From NCBI RefSeq assembly GCF_013280495.1, contig NZ_JABSSX010000004.1, positions 248,001 through 312,000 on the forward strand: a stretch of 64,000 nt of DNA. Reading direction: 5' to 3'. Positions 51,516 to 60,653 of the stretch are shown here, piece after piece. Numbering within the stretch: the first letter of the stretch is position 1; every line of letters starts with the position of its first letter. The notes below the pieces were generated by a model, which searched no databases, was not told the origin of the DNA, and worked only from the letters and a program-made list of their open reading frames with translations. Origin of the DNA: Brevibacterium permense. Lineage in GTDB: Bacteria; Actinomycetota; Actinomycetes; Actinomycetales; Brevibacteriaceae. The translations under genes were made by a program, and so were the position numbers.

Positions 51516-51983
51516 TCAGCGCGACAGCGAAGTCGCCTCCGCGGCACCGGCCTCAGCCTTATCGGCTACAGCCTTGCCTGTCACGACCTTCTTGCGCAGG
51601 GCGAGGAAGAACAGGACGAGGCTGACGGACAGGGCGATGTGGCCGAGGCCGGCGATTCCGGCGATCATGGCGTTCGACTCTTCGCCGAGGACGGTGAACC
51701 AGCCGTGCCAGACCATCATTGACGCGGTGAGGATCACGCCGACGTTGTAGAGCCAGAAGAACCACGAGAACAGCTTCGTGCCGGAGAGTCCGAACACCTT
51801 GTCGAGGGCGAGGACGATGAGGAGGACGATGAAGCCGAGCGTGAGCAGGTGGGTGTGGACGAGGCCGAGCTGTGTGAACTCACCGGAGGGGAAGTCGTTG
51901 GCCTTGGTGAACTCGCGGTAGAACAGTCCCGAGAGGACGCCGATGATCATGTACGTGAAAGCTGCATTGAATATCTTCTTCAT
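51516..51983 (-). CDS. DUF2871 family four-helix membrane protein
   Basis: A 155-residue membrane protein with four helices (YMIIGVLSGLFYREFTKAND, LVHTHLLTLGFIVLLIVLAL, FFWLYNVGVILTASMMVWHGW, IAGLGHIALSVSLVLFFLAL). Histidines inside helices (HTH, WHGW, GHIA) and the overall form match DUF2871, a group distantly like heme-copper oxidase subunit I helices. Function unknown. It is transcribed alone, convergent with the MerR gene and divergent from the next small membrane protein. Confidence 0.8.
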   Translation of the reverse strand: MKKIFNAAFTYMIIGVLSGLFYREFTKANDFPSGEFTQLGLVHTHLLTLGFIVLLIVLALDKVFGLSGTKLFSWFFWLYNVGVILTASMMVWHGWFTVLGEESNAMIAGIAGLGHIALSVSLVLFFLALRKKVVTGKAVADKAEAGAAEATSLSR

Positions 51984-52134
51984 GCTTCCACTTCATCAGC
52001 ACGCGGGCGCGGTTTCCTGACCCACAGGATTGAACTCCATCCCCAACTTTCGATTGATGTTCCATCACACAGGGTTCTGAAGCCCCGAAAATCGGTTCCG
52101 GAGCTCGTGATCCCGCTAGCCTGGAGGCATGGCC

Positions 52135-52614
52135 ATGGAGAACTTGCTCGCGAAGATCGACCGCCTCGCCGGCGGCAAGAAGGCCGGCATCATCGTGCCG
52201 TCGGACGGCCTCGAGCACCCGAAGACGAAACGCGCCTTCGCGTGGATCACCTGGCTGCTCGTGTTCGAGCTCGTGCTCGGCTTCGGAGCCGTGGTCTACG
52301 CGGTGCTCATCGCCAGGGCCGGCGAACCGGTGCCGTTCGCCGTGTGGATGCGCACGATCGTCGTCCTCGGCATGACCGTGACCCTCTTCTACTTCTTCTG
52401 GCGCGCAACGAAGGGCTTCTACTGGGGATATCAGCGCCTGCGCCTGTTCACGCAGATCTTCCCCGTCATCACCCTCGTCATGGCCGCGATCCCCGGCCTC
52501 TACCCGGTCTGGATGATCACCGAGCAGATCGTGTTCAGCCTGGTCATGATCGGCGTCGGCGACTTCCTCACCGGCGACCACCTGCGCGAGGTGTTCCGCA
52601 AGCCCGAGGACTGA
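52135..52614 (+). CDS. Small membrane protein of unknown function
   Basis: A 159-residue protein with four predicted membrane helices (WITWLLVFELVLGFGAVVYAV, WMRTIVVLGMTVTLFYFFW, LFTQIFPVITLVMAAIPGLY and a last near EQIVFSLVMIGVGDFL). The family was not recognised. The second of two close ATGs (52135) is chosen because GGAGG ends 7 bases before it, while the ATG at 52129 is only one base from that site. It is divergent from the DUF2871 gene, and convergent with the amidohydrolase gene. Confidence 0.75.
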   Translation: MENLLAKIDRLAGGKKAGIIVPSDGLEHPKTKRAFAWITWLLVFELVLGFGAVVYAVLIARAGEPVPFAVWMRTIVVLGMTVTLFYFFWRATKGFYWGYQRLRLFTQIFPVITLVMAAIPGLYPVWMITEQIVFSLVMIGVGDFLTGDHLREVFRKPED

Positions 52615-52691
52615 GCGGCCGACTGCCTATCTGTGCCCGAGGCCCGGCCGGCCCCGATTCAGGATCGCCGAGGCGACCGCCGCCCCAGTCC

Positions 52692-54272
52692 TCACCCCGC
52701 AACGAGGCGGCGCGCCTCCTCCTGATGTGCGGCGATGAGCGCTTCCTTGTCGAGCGCGAGCCCGTCCGCGCCGATGGCGTGGCCGTCGACGACCCGCCAC
52801 TGACCGCCGACCATCATGTGATCGGCCTTCTCCGCACCGCAGAGGACGAGCGCGGGGATCGGGTCGTGCGATCCGGAGAAGGCCAGACCGTCGAGGCGGA
52901 ACATCGCGAGATCGGCCTGTTTGCCGACCTCGATGGTGCCGAGATCGTCGCGGCCGAGTGCCGCCGCCGATCCCTTGGTCGCCCAGTCGAGGACGCGGTC
53001 GCAGGTAACCGCCTCGGCGCCGTAGCGCAATCGTTGGATGTAGAGGGCCTGCCGGACCTCACGGATGAGGTTCGAGGCGTCGTTCGACGCGGAGCCGTCG
53101 ACGCCGAGCCCGACGTTGACTCCGGCGTCCTCGAGTTCGATGGCACGGGCGATGCCCGAGGCCAGCCGCATGTTCGAGGTCGGGCAGTGTGCGATGGAGA
53201 CCCCGGCCGCGCCGAGGCGGTCGATCTCCGAATCGTCGAAGTGCACACCGTGCGCCAACCAGGTCCGCTCCCCCAGCCAGCCGACGGACTCGAGGTAATC
53301 GACGGTGCGCAAGCCGAAGGTCTCGCGACAGAAGTCCTCTTCGTCGATGGTCTCGGCCAGGTGGGTGTGGAGACGGACATCGAGTTCCGCGGCGAGCGCG
53401 GCGGACTCGCGCATGAGCTCGGTGGTCACGGAGAACGGAGAGCACGGGGCGAAGCCGATCTGAATCTGGGCGCCTGGGCCCCGCTGGTGATAGGTCTCGA
53501 CGAGGCGGCGGGAGTCATCGAGGATGACCTGCGAGTCCTGGACGGTCTGCTGCGGGGGCAGTCCTCCGTCGTCCTCGCCCAGGGACATCGACCCGCGGGT
53601 GAGCATGGCGCGCATGCCGAGTCTCCGGACGACGTCGACCTGGATGTCGATGGCCTCGTCCATGCCGGTGGGGAACAGGTAGTGGTGGTCGGCGGCGGTC
53701 GTGCATCCGGATTCGAGGAGCTCGGCCATCGCCACCGTCGTCGCGAGTTCGAGCGCGCGCGGGGTCAGCCTGGCCCAGACCGGGTAGAGGTTCTGCAGCC
53801 ACCCGAACAGCGGCAGGTCGGCGACGGGCGCCCATGCACGGGTCAGCGTCTGGTAGAAGTGATGATGCGTATTGATCAGCCCGGGAGTGATGACATGCGC
53901 TGAGGCGTCGATGGCCTCGAGGGCAGCCGTGTCACCGACGGTTCCGCCGGCCCCGGATGAGGTGGGTTCGCCCCCAGCGGGAACGAGTTCCACGATAGTT
54001 CCCGTGGCCGGGTCAATGACGATTCCCCGCGCCGCCCGGTTCGGATCGACGCCGGCACCGAGGTGGACGGCCAGCGGATCGCGTAGCCACAGTCGCGCTG
54101 TCGATGTGTCCCCGGAAGCCGGAGGGTTCCCCGGCAGCGGGGAGTTACCCGGCAGTTGGGAGTTCCTCGATGCACGGTCTCCCGTAGTCAGTGTGCTTGC
54201 TGTTGCCGCAAGGCTTCCCGGTGTCGAGAAGCTCCCTGCTGACGGTGTGCCGGTTTCGTTGCTGTCGATCAT
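52692..54272 (-). CDS. Amidohydrolase, 8-oxoguanine deaminase-like
   Basis: A 526-residue metal-dependent deaminase of the TrzA/AtzA/8-oxoguanine deaminase group. Metal ligands: GLINTHHHFYQTL, HTHLAET, LAHGVHF and GVDGSASND. The block LFGWLQNLYPVWARLTP is characteristic of 8-oxoguanine deaminase, which converts 8-oxoguanine to urate. A 60-residue Ser/Pro/Thr-rich N-terminal region is unusual. The ATG at 54272 is chosen over the frame open to 54314. It is divergent from an NCS2 purine permease, which supports a purine substrate; related hydroxydechloroatrazine- or cytosine-type deaminases are alternatives. Confidence 0.8.
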   Translation of the reverse strand: MIDSNETGTPSAGSFSTPGSLAATASTLTTGDRASRNSQLPGNSPLPGNPPASGDTSTARLWLRDPLAVHLGAGVDPNRAARGIVIDPATGTIVELVPAGGEPTSSGAGGTVGDTAALEAIDASAHVITPGLINTHHHFYQTLTRAWAPVADLPLFGWLQNLYPVWARLTPRALELATTVAMAELLESGCTTAADHHYLFPTGMDEAIDIQVDVVRRLGMRAMLTRGSMSLGEDDGGLPPQQTVQDSQVILDDSRRLVETYHQRGPGAQIQIGFAPCSPFSVTTELMRESAALAAELDVRLHTHLAETIDEEDFCRETFGLRTVDYLESVGWLGERTWLAHGVHFDDSEIDRLGAAGVSIAHCPTSNMRLASGIARAIELEDAGVNVGLGVDGSASNDASNLIREVRQALYIQRLRYGAEAVTCDRVLDWATKGSAAALGRDDLGTIEVGKQADLAMFRLDGLAFSGSHDPIPALVLCGAEKADHMMVGGQWRVVDGHAIGADGLALDKEALIAAHQEEARRLVAG

Positions 54273-54719
54273 CGCGTCGCCTTCACTCTTGAACCGTGCG
54301 CGTCGAGCGCGCACTATTGGTCAGTAGCGACAGAACTGGGGCTGACGCCACCAGCTCAGGTTTTCCGGCGTCTGCTGCTCCGCCGGTCGGTATCCCATCC
54401 GGGATCCCCGACTGTACCCACTGGTCGGCGAGACGGTACGATGATCCAAAACCATCGAATTGAGCGAACGTTCAGTAGATTGTCGAGGGATGAGTACACG
54501 ACTGCCGTGAACTCTAACATGTGCCGCGGGTCACTAAAATGGCTTGCGGCGAAAATGGTACTCCTTTAGAGTTTTGCGATCAGGAAGTTTCCTTTCGCAT
54601 AACGGAATCCTGCAACCGATCCCTCGGTCGATCTGATGTCCTCGCACGCTGCACCGGCCACTGAGGTCGGTCAGTCACAGTGAGGTCTTCGCCCGAGGAC
54701 GCACTCAATGGAGAGATAG
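54273..54719. promoter_or_regulatory. Divergent purine control region
   Basis: This 447-base gap holds no gene. A rightward promoter TTGCGG (54544-54549), 17 bases, TAGAGT (54567-54572) leads to the permease. Its start near 54579 falls within the inverted repeat TGCGA-AGGAA/TTCCT-TCGCA (54575-54599), a likely operator. A GAACGTTC palindrome lies at 54466-54473. The 140-base 5' leader shows no purine-riboswitch core that could be recognised. Confidence 0.5.
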
Positions 54720-56330
54720 ATGTCGGTATCCCATCAGTCACCCAGCAACGACCGCAAGTCCGCGGTCGCGAGCAAGCCGGCCCGTCCGGAGGACGAACGG
54801 CTTTCAGTCGGCAGCTCGTTCGCATACGGTCTGCAGCACGTGCTCACCATGTACGGCGGAATCATCGCCGTTCCTCTCATCATCGGCAATGCCGCCGGTC
54901 TCGACGGCAACGGCATCAGCCTCCTCATCGCCTCCTGTCTGTTCGTCGGTGGTCTCGCCACGATTCTGCAGTCGGTCGGTGTGCCGTTCTTCGGCTCGCA
55001 GCTGCCGCTGGTCCAGGGCGTTTCGTTCGCCGGCGTCGCCACGATGACGTCCATTCTGGCCGGCGGCGACGGTCTGCCTGCGGTCTTCGGATCGGTGCTG
55101 GTCGCCTCGGTGATCGGTCTGATCGTCGCTCCGGCGTTCGCACTCATCGTGAAGTTCTTCCCGCCGGTGGTCACCGGAACAGTCATCACCACGATCGGTC
55201 TGTCACTTATGCCCGTAGCCGCAGGCTGGGCCATGGGCGGGGACGCCGAGGCTGCCGATTACGGCAGCGCGCGCAACATCCTCATCGCCGTGGTCACCCT
55301 GGCGATCGTGCTCATCCTCAGCCGGATTCCCGTCGCGATGATCTCCCAGCTGTCGATTCTGCTGGCCATCATCATCGGCACCATCGGCTGCCTCATCTTC
55401 GGCTGGGCCGATTTCTCCCATGTGCTCGATCGCGGCATCTTCGCGTTCCCCGAGCCGTTCGCCTTCGGTATGCCGACATTCTCGGCAGCGGCGATCATCT
55501 CGATGTTCATCGTCATCATCGTCACCTTCGCCGAGACGACTGCGGACATCATCGCCGTCGGAGAGATCGTCGATACGAAGGTCGACTCCAAGCGCATCGC
55601 TTCGGGTCTGCGCGCTGACATGCTGTCGTCGGCGGTCTCGCCGATCTTCAACTCCTTCACGCAGTCGGCTTTTGCGCAGAACGTCGGTCTGGTCGCTATC
55701 ACGGGAGTGAAGTCGCGCTTCGTCGTCACTGCCGGCGGTGCGATCCTCGTGGTGCTCGGTCTGCTGCCGGTGATGGGCGGGTTGATTGCCGCAGTGCCGA
55801 CTCCGGTTCTCGGCGGCGCGGGCATCGTGCTGTTCGGCACGGTCGCCGCGTCGGGCATCCGCACGCTGTCGAAAGTCGAGTACGAGGGCAACCTCAATAT
55901 GATCATCGTGGCGGTTTCGCTGGCCTTCGGCATCATCCCGGTCGTCCAGCCCGACTTCTACAATGCCTTCCCGAATTGGGTCGGCATCATCCTCCATTCG
56001 GGCATCTCCTCGGCCACTCTCATGGCGGTGCTGCTCAACCTCGTCTTCAACCACATCGGCGTGAAGACGAAGGACCGCTCCGACCGGTCGGTCTTCGTGG
56101 CCGGCACCGGACGAGTCATCCGCAAGGAAGAGCTGCAGCGACTCATCGACAACGAAGCCATCCTCTATGAAGGCGATACCGTCAAGGACGGCAAGATCGT
56201 CGATTGCAACGGTGAAGAGGTTCCGGTCGTCACCGAGGAGCAGCACGAGAAGGTCGTCGACGCCGCCCAGAAGGGTGAGGTTCGCACCCAGGAAGACGTC
56301 CGCCGCCTCATCGCCGAGGACGGTAACTGA
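54720..56330 (+). CDS. NCS2 family purine permease (xanthine/urate type)
   Basis: A 536-residue nucleobase:cation symporter with about 12-14 membrane helices. The NAT signature region reads QSAFAQNVGLVAITGVKSRFV; FGSQLPLVQGVSFA and FAETTADIIAVGEI are further family blocks. An Ala/Glu/Lys-rich cytosolic tail of about 85 residues (IRKEELQRLIDNEAILYEG, VTEEQHEKVVDAAQKG) is longer than usual. GGAGA lies 5-6 bases before the ATG. With the divergent 8-oxoguanine deaminase-like gene it forms a purine uptake and deamination pair. Confidence 0.86.
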   Translation: MSVSHQSPSNDRKSAVASKPARPEDERLSVGSSFAYGLQHVLTMYGGIIAVPLIIGNAAGLDGNGISLLIASCLFVGGLATILQSVGVPFFGSQLPLVQGVSFAGVATMTSILAGGDGLPAVFGSVLVASVIGLIVAPAFALIVKFFPPVVTGTVITTIGLSLMPVAAGWAMGGDAEAADYGSARNILIAVVTLAIVLILSRIPVAMISQLSILLAIIIGTIGCLIFGWADFSHVLDRGIFAFPEPFAFGMPTFSAAAIISMFIVIIVTFAETTADIIAVGEIVDTKVDSKRIASGLRADMLSSAVSPIFNSFTQSAFAQNVGLVAITGVKSRFVVTAGGAILVVLGLLPVMGGLIAAVPTPVLGGAGIVLFGTVAASGIRTLSKVEYEGNLNMIIVAVSLAFGIIPVVQPDFYNAFPNWVGIILHSGISSATLMAVLLNLVFNHIGVKTKDRSDRSVFVAGTGRVIRKEELQRLIDNEAILYEGDTVKDGKIVDCNGEEVPVVTEEQHEKVVDAAQKGEVRTQEDVRRLIAEDGN

Positions 56331-56462
56331 GGCCAGATACGCCAGCTGGACCCGGATACACCGAACTGGCACCGGCCGCCGTCTGCGAAGGCGCGCGTCC
56401 GGGGCCTCTTGCGATTTCGGGCCCGCTGTCGGTTCGGGCTGGTCGTCAGAACGGGCGGGTGA

Positions 56463-58676
56463 TCAGAACGGGGGCGGATCTCCGGAGTCCCAATAGTCGT
56501 TCCACGGCGGCTCCCGGCCGACGTTCGAGACGGGCTTGGTGCCAGCCGTAGGGGCACACTTGTCCCCTCGTTCACTGGAGCTTGGTTCGGAGTCCCTTGG
56601 CTCGGAGGCTGCTGGTTCGGAGCCCCCTGTTGGGGTATGGCCCTCTGGTTCTGGAGGGCGAAATGCATCCGCATTGTCGAGTCGTCCGGCTGGGCCCAGA
56701 TTTCCGAGGTCGCGAAGCTGCTCCGCGTCGACGGGATTCTGCCGGTCGAGCAGATTCGGCAGTTGGTCATAGTTCTCCAACTGTCGAGCGTGCTCGGCAT
56801 TGATCGGGTTGTCCGGTGGATACATGGTTGCGATGACTCCGCGGGTGAAGGCGTACTCCACCGCCCCTTCCTCGGTCATTCGGACCGAGAATCTGCGGTC
56901 GGTCTTCGCCTGGTGGTCGGGTTTGCACAGCGGATGGAGGTTCTCGAAGATCGTCTGACCGCCTCGGGCTGGATCGGCATGGTCGAAAGGGATGATGTGA
57001 TCGACTTCCGAGGTCTCCGCTCGCCGGGTGCACCCCGGAGCAGTGCAGGACTGCCATTTGCCAACCAAGGGCGCGCGCACGTCTCCCGGAATGTGGTAGC
57101 TGCGTGACCGGGCATCGATCGGTGTCCCGGTGGCGGGATCGGTGAGAATCCGGTGCCAAGTGGGGCTCTCACCTGCGAGAGCCCGCGCCGCGTCGGGCGG
57201 CACAGGAGTGCCGTCCGAGAACGTTCCCGGTAGTTCCGACTTTCCCACTGCGGTGAGATACGGAACCGTCACCATCATCTTCGCCTGTTCCCGCACCCAC
57301 TGTCCGTGGGTGGGCATGACGAGCTTGATGGTGGTCTTCACGTTGACGCCGGTGCTGGCGGCCGCTTCCGCTTCAGTCTGCGCCTCCTGCACTGCACGAT
57401 CGACCGCGGCTGCCGTGATCGGAGCCGTAGGGTCCGATTCGTCGGCGGCCGAGGAGTCCGAGCCGTCGGCGGCTTCGAGAGCGATCTCGTTGGTGGTGGT
57501 CTCACCGGTCGAGGTGTCGTGCGTCGTTACGGCGATGCTCATCTGCGGGGTCGCCCGAGTGGCGATGTCGAACATGAGGGCGGCGATGCTGTCCTGGTCG
57601 GCAACCTCGAGGCCGGCGGTGCTAACTTCGGTGAGTGCCGAGATGTTGCCGTTGCGGATCGCTCGGGCGAAGGCCTCGATGCGCAGGTAGAAGGCGTTGA
57701 GTTCCACGGCGGGTCCGGACAGGGTCACCGAGGCGGTGCCGTCGGGGTAGTTCATGATGTCAACCCGGCGACGCTTCTTGGCCAGCTCGGCCCGGTCGTC
57801 GACAGGCACGATTGCCGCGATCTTGAGATTGAGCGACTTCTTGAAAGTCTCGAGGGTGATATCGGCACGACGGTCGCCCAGGTAGGCATCGAGGCGAGGC
57901 AGATACTCGAAGGCGACGTCTTTGACGGCACGGGTCGCGGCAAGCACGTGTTCGATCGTGAACTCACCGGCGAGGCAGCGCTGCAGGAACTTCGGCAGGC
58001 CGAACGCCAGTGTGACGGCGTTCGTGATCTCGTTGTAGGCACCGTCGCTTGACGAGCCGAGGACCGTAGTCAATTCGGCGATCTCTTCGCGAGCTGCAAG
58101 GTCATGGACCCAGCTGTTGAAGGATTTGTGCAGTCCGAACTTGGGAAAGTTCGGAAGCGGGGCTGCCGGCGGAGCAAGTGGCTGTTCGACGATGCTCTCC
58201 TCGGTTGCGCCGTCCTCGGTGGCAGTGCCGGTGGAGGAAGCAGCGTCATCAGACTCGACGACTTCGCGGTCTTCGAGAACGAAGCCGGTGGATGTCCACG
58301 GGTCCACGAAGTCGTCCTCCTTGGGCAGCAGTCCGTCACGTGCCGTGATGAAGCGGCCAGCTGTCTCGGTGAACGTTGCATGATAGTAGATCTTGTCGCC
58401 CTCGGCGTAACGGAGCTTCTCAATGACATCAGTCAGAAACAGACCCGCGACGGCCTGGAATTCGGCGAGACGAACTCCCGTGCTCAAATGAGCCAGACTG
58501 ACGACCACGGCCATCGGCGAATCGGGGTCGACGTCGAGACGACGGGGCGAGTCGGGGCCGATCAGAGGAACCTGTGGCGAAGAAGAGGGGTCCGCCGATG
58601 TCGCGGGCGAACCGGAGGCTGATTCAGTCGAGGCACGCTCGAGACCGCTGTTGCCCGGATCCTGAGGATCCTTCAT
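56463..58676 (-). CDS. DUF222/HNH endonuclease-family protein (13E12-like)
   Basis: A 737-residue protein of the DUF222-HNH type that is abundant and often multicopy in actinobacteria. The N-terminal two thirds are helical DUF222; near residue 555-610 an HNH nuclease motif is complete: CTAPGCTRRAETSEVDHIIPF, GGQTIFENLHPLCKPDHQ. The C-terminus is Pro/Ser/Glu-rich and acidic. Its biological role is unknown; the family behaves like a dispersed repeat and may be selfish or defence-related. The upstream region is sharply AT-rich compared with the rest of the window. Confidence 0.85.
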   Translation of the reverse strand: MKDPQDPGNSGLERASTESASGSPATSADPSSSPQVPLIGPDSPRRLDVDPDSPMAVVVSLAHLSTGVRLAEFQAVAGLFLTDVIEKLRYAEGDKIYYHATFTETAGRFITARDGLLPKEDDFVDPWTSTGFVLEDREVVESDDAASSTGTATEDGATEESIVEQPLAPPAAPLPNFPKFGLHKSFNSWVHDLAAREEIAELTTVLGSSSDGAYNEITNAVTLAFGLPKFLQRCLAGEFTIEHVLAATRAVKDVAFEYLPRLDAYLGDRRADITLETFKKSLNLKIAAIVPVDDRAELAKKRRRVDIMNYPDGTASVTLSGPAVELNAFYLRIEAFARAIRNGNISALTEVSTAGLEVADQDSIAALMFDIATRATPQMSIAVTTHDTSTGETTTNEIALEAADGSDSSAADESDPTAPITAAAVDRAVQEAQTEAEAAASTGVNVKTTIKLVMPTHGQWVREQAKMMVTVPYLTAVGKSELPGTFSDGTPVPPDAARALAGESPTWHRILTDPATGTPIDARSRSYHIPGDVRAPLVGKWQSCTAPGCTRRAETSEVDHIIPFDHADPARGGQTIFENLHPLCKPDHQAKTDRRFSVRMTEEGAVEYAFTRGVIATMYPPDNPINAEHARQLENYDQLPNLLDRQNPVDAEQLRDLGNLGPAGRLDNADAFRPPEPEGHTPTGGSEPAASEPRDSEPSSSERGDKCAPTAGTKPVSNVGREPPWNDYWDSGDPPPF

Positions 58677-59001
58677 CGGTCTCGCCGCCTTTCACGTCGA
58701 TGTGAATGCCATGACTCTATTTTACTCTCAGAGAGAAGAAATGAATATCACAACTCGATTACAAAGAGAATCTCCATAAGTTTCAATGCCGTTTGTTGTA
58801 TTTTGATGATATATTTTCGTTCCAGTCGAGGTACAGGCACTCGGCACACGAGGCGCCCTGGATCGCATTGCCCCGGGACGGCGAACACCGGCACCGCCCT
58901 CCGTTGTCGGAACAGTCAGCCGGACAGGCACCTACCGATTTCGCTCGCCACTGACCTCGCTATTCGGCCGTTCAGTCATCTGCTCAATCAGATCCAGGCT
59001 C
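58677..59001. other. AT-rich patch upstream of the HNH gene
   Basis: About 58710-58820 is strikingly AT-rich in an otherwise GC-rich window. It contains TTTACTCTCAGAGAG-type symmetry (CTCTC-A-GAGAG at 58725-58735), several TATATT/TAAAAT-like -10 candidates on the minus strand and no gene. It is probably the HNH promoter and may be a nucleoid-protein (Lsr2-type) binding or insertion-prone site. The remainder to 59001 shows nothing recognisable. Confidence 0.5.
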
Positions 59002-59679
59002 CTATTCAGTCAGCAGGCCAGGCAGCTGATCCATCGCGCTGAAGGTCTCGGCCGCACCTGCAGCCAGCAGCGTTTCCGCGCTCTGATGAACCGGAGAATC
59101 CGGGCAGAACCCGAGCACATGGGATCCGGCCGCAGCACCGGCGATCACGCCGGTGGGGGAATCTTCGATCACGGCCGCCTCGGCGGGGCCGATCTGCAGA
59201 GATTCGGCTGCTGCCAAATAGACGTCGGGTGCAGGCTTCGAATTGGGCTGCTCCATGCCGGAGAAGATCCGACCGTCGAAGGCATCGAACAGACCGATCT
59301 TTCGCAGCTGCAATTCGATTTTGGGACGATCCGCTCCCGAAGCGCAGGCGATCCTGCCCGAGTAGACCTCGGCGATGCGGTGAACGGCATCGACGACTCC
59401 CGGAATCGCTTGGAGGGATGCCTCGAGCTGGGCATTGCGGCGCCGCCGGAACTCCAGCATCCACTGCTCGTCGATGCGGAATCCGGTGTGCTCCTCGATG
59501 ACATCAGCCTCGTCGCGGAGCATCTTGCCGACGAATCGCGCAATGCATTCCTCGGCGCTCAGCTGCCAGCCGAGCTCCTGCAGCATCTGGTGGAGCACGC
59601 CGTTCGTGATGCTTTCGGAGTCGACGAGGACTCCGTCACAATCGAAGAGGACGGCGGAGAATTTCGGAAGTGGGGCCAT
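59002..59679 (-). CDS. HAD-superfamily phosphatase/phosphoglucomutase-like
   Basis: A 225-residue HAD hydrolase of subfamily IA. Motif I is LFDCDGVLVDSE, motif II lies in ACASGADRPK, motif III is the Lys of SKPAPDVYLAAAE and motif IV is VIEDSPTGVIAGAAAG. Similar proteins are beta-phosphoglucomutases or small sugar-phosphate phosphatases; no residue settles which. The ATG at 59679 is chosen over the frame open to 59712; both have weak ribosome sites. It appears to be a stand-alone gene. Confidence 0.82.
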   Translation of the reverse strand: MAPLPKFSAVLFDCDGVLVDSESITNGVLHQMLQELGWQLSAEECIARFVGKMLRDEADVIEEHTGFRIDEQWMLEFRRRRNAQLEASLQAIPGVVDAVHRIAEVYSGRIACASGADRPKIELQLRKIGLFDAFDGRIFSGMEQPNSKPAPDVYLAAAESLQIGPAEAAVIEDSPTGVIAGAAAGSHVLGFCPDSPVHQSAETLLAAGAAETFSAMDQLPGLLTE

Positions 59680-59830
59680 ACTCCGATTCTGCCACCCGGC
59701 ACTGACGCGCAATCACGGGCAGCCACGCCGGCTCGTCCCTGGATCTCGCGGACCCGATACAACCGCTGTCGCACTGTGCCGACCGCCACCTCCCCTGCTG
59801 TTCCAGCTCAGGAAACTGAGAGAGCCCCGA

Positions 59831-60580
59831 TCACACCGCGCCGAACGACACCGCCGTATACAGCACCCGTGCGGTGGCGAGCGCGCAGACGATGATGACC
59901 AGCGCAAACAGCGTCAGCCAGGCACCGGCGGGCAAGGCCGAGCCCTGCGCGAGGATATAGGCATCGGACTGCTGCACGTGGCGCCGGCGCGTATGGACGC
60001 GGATGACCTTTACGAGGTCCTTGAGCGACCCGATCGTCAGCGCCGTGCCGAGTGCGGCGACGAAGACCGAGATCCACTCCAACGGCAGGAACACGACGAC
60101 GAGCTGGGCCGCAATCGCCGTGATCACGGCGATGACCGCGCCCGCGAAGTTCCGGATGAAGATGAGCGCGACCAACAGGATCAGCGCGCCCACTGACAGT
60201 GCCAAGGGGGCCCAACCGAAGACCGCCGAGGTGGCCAGAACGAGTCCGAGCACGCCCGGTGCCGGATATCCCCAAAAACCCGCCCATGTGGCTGAGAAGC
60301 CGACTCGGCCGAAGGAGTTCATCTGCCCCGAATGATCGAAGTTCAGCGAGATCCCTTTGACCACGCGCCCCGTCATCAGGGCGGCGAATGCGTGGCCGAG
60401 CTCGTGGATGAAGGTCACGAACAGTCCGAAGAACCTCCAGATCCCCGGAGTCAGCGTCACGACCAGCGGGATCCCGATGACGAGCACGAGTCCGAGGACG
60501 TCGAGCTCGAGCCCGTCCTGCCGCCCGAAGCCCGAGGTGATGGCATCCCACCACGTCGCCGTTGCCTGCTTGAAGTCCAT
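59831..60580 (-). CDS. M50-type membrane metalloprotease-like protein
   Basis: A 249-residue polytopic membrane protein with the zinc motif HELGH (His59, Glu60, His63) at the start of a helix (FVTFIHELGHAFAALMTG) and about six membrane helices in total. It fits the M50B-like peptidase group common in actinobacteria. No PDZ domain is seen, so it may be a small site-2-protease-like enzyme or an M50-derived protein of other function. A second metal aspartate is not obvious. Confidence 0.8.
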   Translation of the reverse strand: MDFKQATATWWDAITSGFGRQDGLELDVLGLVLVIGIPLVVTLTPGIWRFFGLFVTFIHELGHAFAALMTGRVVKGISLNFDHSGQMNSFGRVGFSATWAGFWGYPAPGVLGLVLATSAVFGWAPLALSVGALILLVALIFIRNFAGAVIAVITAIAAQLVVVFLPLEWISVFVAALGTALTIGSLKDLVKVIRVHTRRRHVQQSDAYILAQGSALPAGAWLTLFALVIIVCALATARVLYTAVSFGAV

Positions 60581-60653
60581 AGCGGCCCAGTGTACGAACC
60601 GCTCCTGAGCGGGATCCTCAGGACCTCCTCAGCGATTCGGAAGGTCGCGGTGC

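Noticed and set aside
54579-54719. A possible purine riboswitch in the leader of the NCS2 permease
   Set aside because: No conserved purine-aptamer core or paired loop sequences could be recognised; the inverted repeat at the start fits a protein operator better.
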